Of a stretch of 64,000 nucleotides of DNA, positions 1 through 6,185 are shown piece after piece. The translations under genes were made by a program, and so were the position numbers. Positions within the stretch are counted from its first letter, which is position 1, and every line of letters starts with the position of its first letter. Under the pieces are notes generated by a model. That model was not told the DNA's origin. It did no database searches and saw only the letters and a list, made by a program, of their open reading frames with translations. Origin of the DNA: CAKVLG01 sp045637805 (GTDB lineage Bacteria > Bacillota > Clostridia > Christensenellales > UBA1242); contig JAZUAE010000014.1 of the NCBI GenBank assembly GCA_045637805.1, forward strand, positions 73,476 through 137,475, in the 5' to 3' direction.

Positions 1-699
1 AAAGAAAAGGAAACGCTTGGAACATACATAAGTGGTCACCCTCTTGATGATTACATTGAAAAGGTGAATACTTTTAACTTCAACTCAAGTATGATTGAAG
101 AAATTTCTGACACTGAAGCTGTCGAAGAAATTGATGGGGAAGAGCATCAAAATGTCGTTAGTGATTTGCAGGACGGTATGAATGTGGTTTGTGGTGGTAT
201 TGTTTCTGACGTTCATAAGATGTTTACAAAGAATGGAAACAAGCCTATGGCAGTTATCGCAGTTGAAGATCTTTATGGAACATTTGAGGTTATGCTATTT
301 AACAAGATGTATGAAAAGGTTAGAAATGAATTAGCTGAAGATGTAATGCTTACTGTTAAAGGACACTTATCTCTACGTGATGGACAAAAACCTATCATTA
401 TTGCAGATAGTATTGAGTTTTGGAATGATGATAAATCAGCTGCGGAAAATATGGGAAAACCTATTGAAGTGGCAACTAATGCTATAAAAACAAAAAAACT
501 TTATTTGCAATTTGATATACAAAATGAAAATTTAAAAAATGAAGTATTGTCTGTATTAAAAAGTTATAGTGGTATCACTCCAGTGTTTGTACAATGGAAT
601 AAAAAATTGTATAATATAAATGTATTTACAGAATATAATAAGAACTTACAAATTGAACTTGCTTCTATTATAGGGGATAATAACATAAAGTTTATTTAG
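1..699 (+). CDS. dnaE: DNA polymerase III alpha subunit, C-terminal part (partial)
   Basis: The reading frame is open from the first base, so the 5' end lies outside the window; 232 residues remain. They begin with the DnaE hallmark ETLGTYISGHPLDDYIE, the segment that follows the finger domain in DnaE-type replicative polymerases. The rest fits the C-terminal OB-fold (around VVCGGIVSDVHKMFTKNGNKP, then AVEDLYGTFEVMLF) that binds single-stranded DNA. A GTG at 64 is inside this frame and is not the true start. The frame stops with TAG at 697-699, nine bases before pfkA, so the two are probably co-transcribed; dnaE-pfkA is a common Firmicute gene order. The polymerase active site cannot be judged because it is outside the window. 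Confidence 0.95.
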   Translation, partial: KEKETLGTYISGHPLDDYIEKVNTFNFNSSMIEEISDTEAVEEIDGEEHQNVVSDLQDGMNVVCGGIVSDVHKMFTKNGNKPMAVIAVEDLYGTFEVMLFNKMYEKVRNELAEDVMLTVKGHLSLRDGQKPIIIADSIEFWNDDKSAAENMGKPIEVATNAIKTKKLYLQFDIQNENLKNEVLSVLKSYSGITPVFVQWNKKLYNINVFTEYNKNLQIELASIIGDNNIKFI

Positions 700-708
700 G
701 GGGAAACT

Positions 709-1668
709 ATGAAAAAGATAGCTATACTCACCAGTGGCGGCGATGCTCCTGGTATGAATGCTTGTATAAGAAGTATTGTGAGATACGCAACTACTAAAAA
801 TATTGAAGTGTTAGGTTTCAAAAGAGGATATCAAGGCTTAATTGAAAACGATTTTGAAGTATTAAATTTTAGAAGCGTTGGTAATATCTTGCAGCTTGGT
901 GGGACCATTCTTAAAACTAGTCGATCAGAAGAATTTATGACGGAAAATGGATATAAAAAAGCGTTGGCTAATTTAAGGAAAAACAAGATTGAAGGTCTTA
1001 TTGTTATAGGTGGCGATGGTTCATATAAAGGTGCAGAAAAATTAGCAGATTCTGGTGTTAAAGTTATTGCAATTCCAGCTTCTATCGATAACGATTTATA
1101 TTATACCGATTATACAATAGGTTTTGATTCGGCCGTAAATACCATAATAGAATTAACAAATAATGTAAGAGATACATCTCTTTCTCATGATAGAATTAGT
1201 GTAATAGAAGTTATGGGTGCTGGTTGCGGTGATATTGCATTGAATGTTGGTATTGCTTGTGGTGCAGATCAAATACTAGTACCTGAAGTAAAAGTTGATT
1301 TAAATGAAGTTTATAGAAACATTAAATCTCATTATGAAAATGGCAAAAAATTTAGTATTATAATTGTTAATGAAAAATTTGCCACAGCAGAAGAAATATC
1401 GTCAGACTTACAAAATAAGGTTGGATTAGAGTCAAGACCTCTTGTTGTGGGGCATATTCAAAGAGGTGGTAGCCCTTCAAGGATAGATAGAATTTTGGCA
1501 ACAAAATTTGGCGTCTATGCTGTTGATTTGTTGAAAAACGGTGAAACGAATAAAGCTATCGGTGTAAAAGCACAAAAATTAATTACCACTGATATTGAAA
1601 AAGCACTAAAAGGCAATAGAAAGTTTGATATTGAAGCCTATCGTTTAGCCCACAGTTTAACGTATTAA
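709..1668 (+). CDS. pfkA: 6-phosphofructokinase (ATP type) with an altered catalytic pocket
   Basis: Phosphorylates fructose 6-phosphate to the 1,6-bisphosphate in glycolysis (cytoplasm). The 319-residue length and numbering match E. coli PfkA. Visible are the TSGGDAPGMNA loop, GGDGS at 101-105 with Gly104 (typical of ATP rather than pyrophosphate enzymes), Arg72, catalytic Asp127 in ASIDND, Arg162 and GHIQRGGSP. Two pocket positions differ from the usual enzyme: residue 125 is Ser instead of Thr, and residue 171, normally Arg in the MGR motif, is Ala (MGAGCGD). The start has a GGGGG ribosome site eight bases upstream, right after the dnaE stop. A hairpin terminator follows at 1701. The glycolytic genes fba and gap lie at the other end of the window. 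Family assignment is firm; the activity level and any special regulation are unknown. Confidence 0.95.
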   Translation: MKKIAILTSGGDAPGMNACIRSIVRYATTKNIEVLGFKRGYQGLIENDFEVLNFRSVGNILQLGGTILKTSRSEEFMTENGYKKALANLRKNKIEGLIVIGGDGSYKGAEKLADSGVKVIAIPASIDNDLYYTDYTIGFDSAVNTIIELTNNVRDTSLSHDRISVIEVMGAGCGDIALNVGIACGADQILVPEVKVDLNEVYRNIKSHYENGKKFSIIIVNEKFATAEEISSDLQNKVGLESRPLVVGHIQRGGSPSRIDRILATKFGVYAVDLLKNGETNKAIGVKAQKLITTDIEKALKGNRKFDIEAYRLAHSLTY

Positions 1669-1700
1669 TGTAAAAAACGTTTAAAATTTTACAAATAAAA

Positions 1701-1730
1701 AGAAACCACAATTTGTGGTTTCTTTTTTAA
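1701..1730. terminator. Bidirectional intrinsic terminator
   Basis: Perfect 10-bp inverted repeat AGAAACCACA (1701-1710) / TGTGGTTTCT (1714-1723) with loop ATT, followed by a T run on the plus strand and a T-rich run on the minus strand. It can end pfkA from the left and the radical-SAM/peptide operon from the right; the peptide stop codon lies inside the T run. Confidence 0.85.
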
Positions 1731-1888
1731 TAATCTTTACTGCAGTAACAGTTGTCGCAACTGCATTCTCTATCGCAACTACAATCACGACTATAACAGC
1801 AACAAGGTGGATCATCATTTCTACCGATTTTATAAATAGATGTTGCACCAACAGCTGCAAGATTTAAGGCTGGTCTAATTATTTTCAT
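1727..1888 (-). CDS. Small cysteine-rich peptide, candidate RiPP precursor
   Basis: A 52-residue ORF with ATG at 1888-1886 and TAA at 1729-1727, preceded by a strong AAGGAGG ribosome site. The N-terminal half (MKIIRPALNLAAVGATSIYK) is a plausible leader. The C-terminal half holds eight cysteines: Cys29, Cys30, Cys35, Cys37, Cys41, Cys43, Cys46 and Cys48, in patterns such as CSCDRECSCDNCYC. It starts 13 bases after the stop of a radical-SAM/SPASM enzyme on the same strand, the arrangement typical of peptides that receive thioether crosslinks. Clostridial families such as SCIFF and Clo7bot have this general form (known); I cannot assign this one to either. Function of the mature product is unknown. 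A metallothionein-like metal binder is the main alternative. Confidence 0.75.
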   Translation of the reverse strand: MKIIRPALNLAAVGATSIYKIGRNDDPPCCCYSRDCSCDRECSCDNCYCSKDY

Positions 1889-1901
1889 ATAGCTCTCCTC
1901 C

Positions 1902-3188
1902 TTACTTTATATATTGTCTCATAGAATTGATTATATTGTCAATTGTATATTCACAATTATAGTGATTTTTATTTAGAAATCTTGCATTTGGACAACCACC
2001 AAGACAAATAGGGAATAATTTGCATTTTTTACATTTGTCATGTATAGGTTGTTCCATAAAGTCTAACATTGCCTTATTAAAATATAAACCATTTTGAATA
2101 TCTCCGATAACTCTATCTTTTAGTCCAAAATCGTGTTCACATTTGTATATTTCGCCAAGAGGACCTATACATAAGCTATTAATTGTAAATTGATTACACC
2201 AAATTTCCTTTGGCATAATTCTTTTTGGTTTTTGGTTTAACCAACTATTAAAGCTATCATCTGCATTTTCAAACTCTGCAATGGATAAATAGTTCAAAGT
2301 TTTACATGATCCAAACAATTTGCCAAGATAGAAGGAAATATTACCATCAATAAATCTAGGATCGTTTTTGAATTCTGATACAAGAGCTCGTGCATCATCT
2401 ATATTATCTTTATCAACATTAATACGTAAAGACAAATGTATGTTTTTATCACTTTCAGAAGCATGTTTTAATAAATTGAAAATATTAGATTTTGTAACAT
2501 GATAAGCTTCAGGAATGGTTTTCTTTCTAGCACAGTAATTGTCACACGTTCCATCGAATGTTATTTGATATTCAGTTATTTTTAACTTATCAGTAATGGT
2601 TGGTATAATTTCTTCCTTTAGAAAAAAACCATTAGTTGTCATTTTGCTTCTATATTTTATATTGTTATCTGCACAAAGTTGTATAAGTTTTTCAGAAAGG
2701 GGGATAATGCAGTCTTTGTATGCAAGTAAAGGCTCTCCACCAAACCATGAAACATTTAGTTGCTTTAAATTAGGGTTTATTTTAATATAATTATCCACAT
2801 AAGAAACAATATTATTGATGGTATCACAATTCATGGCAGAATATTTTTCATTGTTTTCTTCAAAACAATAGACGCATCTGTAATTACATTGTAATGTTGG
2901 TGAGATAATTAAATTTAAAAATTCATTATTTAATTTATATTGTAGTTGTTTTTGTTTAAATACTATTTGATTAAATTCATCTAAATCTTTATGAACAATA
3001 ATGCCATTAGAAAGTAGGTCATTGAAAATATTAGGGCAGGTATTTTCGTTAATTTCTTGATTTTGTAATTGGTTTAATATGTCGTTTTCGAGATTGACAA
3101 TGGCATCACTTTTTGAGTTCCATATGTAAGTGGTTCCATCATCGCAGTCTTTTATAGGAATATTATAAAAAGAATATTTGTACATCAT
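1902..3188 (-). CDS. Radical-SAM/SPASM peptide maturase
   Basis: 428 residues. The radical-SAM cluster motif is Cys101-x3-Cys105-x2-Cys108 (CNYRCVYC), followed by GGEP at 150-153 and TTNGFFL, as in SAM-binding barrels. A SPASM-type auxiliary-cluster region near the C-terminus shows CIGPLGEIYKCEHDFG, then CKKCKLFPICLGGCP and a final Cys. The N-terminal ~90 residues resemble the peptide-recognition (RRE-like) part of such maturases, with a short run of sequence before the barrel. Such enzymes form thioether bonds on cysteine-rich peptides or oxidise them, using S-adenosylmethionine and Fe-S clusters. The neighbouring 52-aa peptide is the obvious substrate. The first codon pair is ATG ATG; an ATTTTCTCCTC site (reverse of GAGGAGAAAA) supports the start. 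No exporter or protease for the peptide is adjacent. The function of the final product is not predictable. Confidence 0.88.
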   Translation of the reverse strand: MMYKYSFYNIPIKDCDDGTTYIWNSKSDAIVNLENDILNQLQNQEINENTCPNIFNDLLSNGIIVHKDLDEFNQIVFKQKQLQYKLNNEFLNLIISPTLQCNYRCVYCFEENNEKYSAMNCDTINNIVSYVDNYIKINPNLKQLNVSWFGGEPLLAYKDCIIPLSEKLIQLCADNNIKYRSKMTTNGFFLKEEIIPTITDKLKITEYQITFDGTCDNYCARKKTIPEAYHVTKSNIFNLLKHASESDKNIHLSLRINVDKDNIDDARALVSEFKNDPRFIDGNISFYLGKLFGSCKTLNYLSIAEFENADDSFNSWLNQKPKRIMPKEIWCNQFTINSLCIGPLGEIYKCEHDFGLKDRVIGDIQNGLYFNKAMLDFMEQPIHDKCKKCKLFPICLGGCPNARFLNKNHYNCEYTIDNIINSMRQYIK

Positions 3189-3217
3189 ATTATTTTCTCC
3201 TCAAACTGTATAAGATA

Positions 3218-3247
3218 TTTATATCATACATAAAAAAGAAGTGTCAA
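3218..3247 (-). promoter_or_regulatory. SigA-type promoter of the radical-SAM/peptide operon
   Basis: On the minus strand: -35 TTGACA (3247-3242), 18-bp spacer, -10 TATAAA (3223-3218). It lies about 30 bases upstream of the ATG at 3188 and downstream of the terminator at 3257-3281, so the operon appears to be transcribed independently of the ABC genes. Confidence 0.75.
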
Positions 3248-3250
3248 TGA

Positions 3251-3287
3251 AAAAAATAGCCAAAGATTTTGTCTTTGGCTAATTTTT
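3251..3287. terminator. Terminator after the ABC transporter operon
   Basis: Inverted repeat TAGCCAAAGA (3257-3266) / TCTTTGGCTA (3272-3281), loop TTTTG. Six A on the left (3251-3256) give a U run for minus-strand transcripts leaving the permease gene. A T run on the right would also serve plus-strand transcripts. Confidence 0.8.
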
Positions 3288-4093
3288 TATAAGTTACGCT
3301 TTTTATTTATATATCTTTCAATTAATGCAATTAGTCCATACATGACTCCAGCAAGTACACAAAGTACAACTATTGATGTCATAACAAGATCTAGTTTAAA
3401 CACTTGTCCACCATAAACAATTAGATATCCGAGTCCGGCTTTACTTGAAAGATATTCTCCCATTATAACTCCGACCCAGCTCATGCCAACATTTATTTTT
3501 AGTACACTTATAAAATTTGGTAAGGTCGCTGGTATTATTAGGTGTGTTAATACTTGCATATTGTTTGCACCCATGGTTTTTAAAAGTTTCTTTTTTTCTT
3601 CATCAACTTCTAAGAATCCATTTAGCAAAGAAATCGTTGTGATTACAATACAAATGAGAATTCCCATTGTTACGGTCGCTTTTGTGCCGATTCCCACCCA
3701 TACAATAATCAATGGACCTAGTGCAATTTTTGGTAAGCTATTAAGTATTATAAGGTATGGTTCTAGGACACGTCTTACTGCTGGAATAAGATATAAAATT
3801 ATTGCTATTAGTGCGCCAAGCAAAGAACTGATTAGAAAAGCCAGTATAGTTTCATAGAGTGTTACACCCATGTGCTGCCAAAGAGTTCCTTCACTAACTA
3901 AATCTATAAAAGTGTTAACGATACGGCTTGGTGAACTAATTAAAAATGGATCCACTATTTGTAAATATGCAATAAGCTCCCATATACCGATTAGTGATAT
4001 TAAAAGCAATATTCTAAAAAACTGCACAAAGAATGAATTTCTTTTTAGCTTATTCAAATATTTTTTATGAGAGAATGAATAATTCTTTTTCAT
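3287..4093 (-). CDS. ABC transporter permease, NitT/TauT type
   Basis: Inner-membrane channel of an importer; 268 residues with about six transmembrane segments. The cytoplasmic coupling loop is recognisable (EVDEEKKKLLKTMGAN...LIIPATLP, the EAA motif). It resembles SsuC/ThiX-like permeases (BPD_transp_1). An upstream ATG at 4108 is in frame, but the start at 4093 is preferred: GGAGG lies seven bases before it and it overlaps the stop of the ATPase gene as ATGA, a sign of translational coupling. The substrate cannot be read from the sequence; nitrate/taurine/sulfonate and thiamine-precursor importers share this form. Confidence 0.9.
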   Translation of the reverse strand: MKKNYSFSHKKYLNKLKRNSFFVQFFRILLLISLIGIWELIAYLQIVDPFLISSPSRIVNTFIDLVSEGTLWQHMGVTLYETILAFLISSLLGALIAIILYLIPAVRRVLEPYLIILNSLPKIALGPLIIVWVGIGTKATVTMGILICIVITTISLLNGFLEVDEEKKKLLKTMGANNMQVLTHLIIPATLPNFISVLKINVGMSWVGVIMGEYLSSKAGLGYLIVYGGQVFKLDLVMTSIVVLCVLAGVMYGLIALIERYINKKRNL

Positions 4094-4845
4094 TGTAGTT
4101 CCTCCCATACCTGATTAAAGTATTCATGAAATACGGGTGTTTTTCTTCGTTCAAAAGGTGTTAATTCTTTTGGAAAGTCCAACCGAATATTTGTTTTTAC
4201 TTTGCCTGGAGATTTTGTAAGAACAATTATTCTATCACTCATACATATTGCTTCTGCAATATCATGAGTTACAAGAATTGCGGATTTTTCTTCAGACTTT
4301 ATTATGTCATAAACATCGTTTTGTACGCTGAGTCTTGTTTGATAGTCTAGCGCACTGAAAGGTTCATCTAAAAGCAAAATTTTAGGTCTTGTTGCGAGAG
4401 TACGAATAAGTGCAATTCTTTGTCGCATTCCTCCAGATAATTCTCTTGGGTAATGATTTAAAAATTTGCCAAGTCCATACTTGTTTGCAAGGTTGATTGC
4501 ATAGTTTTTGGCTTCAGGTGTTAATTTTTTCTGAATTTTTAGTCCAAGTGTTATATTGTTTGTGTTGTTAATCCAGTCAAATAGATTATCTCTTTGAAAC
4601 ATATAACCAACATTTGATGATATTTTATCTATTTTTTTATTTTCCAGTAAAATTTCACCCTCAGTTGGTTTTAGTAATCCAGCGATAAGCGAAAGAATTG
4701 TTGTTTTTCCACAGCCCGATGGACCAACTATGCTTACAAACTCGTTTTTTTCTATGTCTAAATTAAGTTTAGTTAAAGCAAGTGTTTCATTTGCCTTAGT
4801 ATGATATACAAACTTAACGTTTTTTATATCAAGAGTTTTTTCCAT
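4090..4845 (-). CDS. ABC transporter ATP-binding protein, NitT/TauT type
   Basis: Energises the importer with the permease and binding protein on either side. 251 residues with Walker A GPSGCGKTT (41-49), Q-loop YMFQRDNLF, signature LSGGMRQR (136-143), Walker B ILLLDEPFSALD and the switch His in VTHDIAEA. These belong to the SsuB/TauB/ThiZ group. The ribosome site is TTAGGAGAT before the ATG at 4845. The gene starts 15 bases after the binding-protein gene and its TGA overlaps the permease ATG, so all three form one operon. No riboswitch is visible upstream to hint at the substrate. Confidence 0.93.
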   Translation of the reverse strand: MEKTLDIKNVKFVYHTKANETLALTKLNLDIEKNEFVSIVGPSGCGKTTILSLIAGLLKPTEGEILLENKKIDKISSNVGYMFQRDNLFDWINNTNNITLGLKIQKKLTPEAKNYAINLANKYGLGKFLNHYPRELSGGMRQRIALIRTLATRPKILLLDEPFSALDYQTRLSVQNDVYDIIKSEEKSAILVTHDIAEAICMSDRIIVLTKSPGKVKTNIRLDFPKELTPFERRKTPVFHEYFNQVWEELQ

Positions 4846-4860
4846 AGTAATCTCCTAAGG

Positions 4861-5862
4861 TTATTTGTCAAAAGAGTATGCGAGCGAGTTATCAACTACT
4901 TTGTTGAAATCTACACGTGTTTCAATAGTACCTGCATTCATCAAAACATCAAGTAAACGATTATAAGAAGACACGCTCATTGCAGGTGTTGCCATCCAAG
5001 CATCAATAGATTTGTAGCTTGCAATAGAAGAAGCTAGCAATTCCTTACTTGTTGTATTGAAAGATGGATAGAGGGCTTCTGCGCCTTCAGCATCAGTGTG
5101 AGTCATAAGATAATCGTATCCTTTTTTTACTGCACGAAGAAAGCCCTTAGCTAGGTCTGCATTTTTGTTTAAGAAACTTGGTTTTGCTATAAAACAAGTA
5201 TATGGAATATCTCCAGATTGTTCACCAACAGAAGCTATGATATGACCTTTTCCAAGTGAGACATATTCTGAAGCAGTTGGTTCAAACATGGTACAAAAGT
5301 CTGCATCATTTTCTGGTGAATCAAATACAGGAACCATCATATTGAATGCAGTAGAAGTGTCAAGTGTAATATTTGTGTTGTCAAATAAATTAACTTGATT
5401 TACAACCCATTCAAATGTCATTGCAGGAACTCCTCCAGCACGACCAGCAATTACTTTTTTATTTTGTAATGATGTCGCCCAGTTGAAATTATCTATAGGA
5501 GTTTTAGAAACAAGGAATGATCCATCTTTTTTAGTTAACTGTCCAAAAACAACAGGACTTGATTTGCTTCCACCAGCCACAGCATAAACGACAGGTTCTG
5601 GACCAAGCAATGCTATATCTGCATTACCAGATAATAGCGAAGCCATACCGGCATCGCTTCCGCCAGAGTTCGTTAATTCTATAGTGATTCCTTCTTCTTC
5701 CATGTAGCCTAAATTAATTGCTGCATAGAGTGGGGCATAGAAAACACTATGTGTTGTTTCTGTAAGTCGCACTACGCCTGTTTTATTATTACAACCTACA
5801 AGTCCTAAAAAAGAAAAACAGACAAGTAGACACGTGAGCATATATGTTGCGATTTTTTTCAT
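4861..5862 (-). CDS. ABC transporter substrate-binding lipoprotein
   Basis: 333 residues. The signal peptide ends in the lipobox LVGC (Cys24), so the protein is lipid-anchored outside the membrane. The mature part is an NMT1/SsuA-like binding protein: HSVFYAPLYAAINLGYMEEEG, then a Gly-Ser rich segment and GNADIALLGPEPVVYA, which in relatives lines the ligand cleft. It delivers the ligand to the permease and ATPase downstream. The first gene of the operon; AAGGAGG precedes the ATG. Ligand unknown; thiamine precursors, sulfonates or other small organic molecules are possible. Confidence 0.9.
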   Translation of the reverse strand: MKKIATYMLTCLLVCFSFLGLVGCNNKTGVVRLTETTHSVFYAPLYAAINLGYMEEEGITIELTNSGGSDAGMASLLSGNADIALLGPEPVVYAVAGGSKSSPVVFGQLTKKDGSFLVSKTPIDNFNWATSLQNKKVIAGRAGGVPAMTFEWVVNQVNLFDNTNITLDTSTAFNMMVPVFDSPENDADFCTMFEPTASEYVSLGKGHIIASVGEQSGDIPYTCFIAKPSFLNKNADLAKGFLRAVKKGYDYLMTHTDAEGAEALYPSFNTTSKELLASSIASYKSIDAWMATPAMSVSSYNRLLDVLMNAGTIETRVDFNKVVDNSLAYSFDK

Positions 5863-5884
5863 TTTTATCCTCCTTTACTAGTGT

Positions 5885-5914
5885 ATTTTATTCTTTAGGG
5901 TGAAAATTTGACAA
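5885..5914 (-). promoter_or_regulatory. Promoter of the ABC transporter operon
   Basis: On the minus strand: TTGTCA (5914-5909), 18-bp spacer, TAAAAT (5890-5885), placed about 22 bases upstream of the lipoprotein ATG. Five of six bases match consensus in each box. Confidence 0.6.
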
Positions 5915-5940
5915 AAACACTTTCATTTAAATGCAAAGCG

Positions 5941-5949
5941 TGTTATAAT
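5941..5949 (+). promoter_or_regulatory. Extended -10 promoter of the small membrane gene and valS
   Basis: TGTTATAAT, i.e. a perfect TATAAT (5944-5949) with the extended TGn. No good -35 lies at the proper distance; a TTGACA at 5908-5913 is 30 bases away. The start codon is at 5966. Confidence 0.6.
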
Positions 5950-5965
5950 CATTGAAGGTGAAAAT

Positions 5966-6175
5966 ATGACAAGAGTGATTTTTGGTATAATTGCAATAAT
6001 AGTTTTAGTTGCTGGCATTATTTTAGTATTTGGTGGTCCAGTTTTTTATCCTGAGAAGAAGTTTGAAGGAAATGAAAAACTTATGATTCGCAAACGAACT
6101 AAGTTAAAATTAATAGGGTATGTCGTCTGCCTCGTCGCGTTTTTAATAGGAATTATTTTAGGATCAATAAATTAA
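5966..6175 (+). CDS. Small two-helix membrane protein, unknown function
   Basis: 69 residues with two hydrophobic helices (about 4-24 and 49-67) and a positively charged loop between them (MIRKRTKLK). A GAAGGTGAAAAT ribosome site precedes the ATG. It ends 10 bases before valS and probably shares its transcript. I do not recognise the family; no catalytic motif is visible. Confidence 0.7.
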   Translation: MTRVIFGIIAIIVLVAGIILVFGGPVFYPEKKFEGNEKLMIRKRTKLKLIGYVVCLVAFLIGIILGSIN

Positions 6176-6185
6176 GAGGTAGATT

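Noticed and set aside
4094..4108. Upstream ATG for the ABC permease
   Set aside because: It lies in the last codons of the ATPase gene; the start at 4093 has the ribosome site and ATGA overlap.
5863..5965. Riboswitch before the ABC operon or T-box before valS
   Set aside because: The shared intergenic space is only about 100 bases and is filled by two promoters; no conserved riboswitch core is visible.
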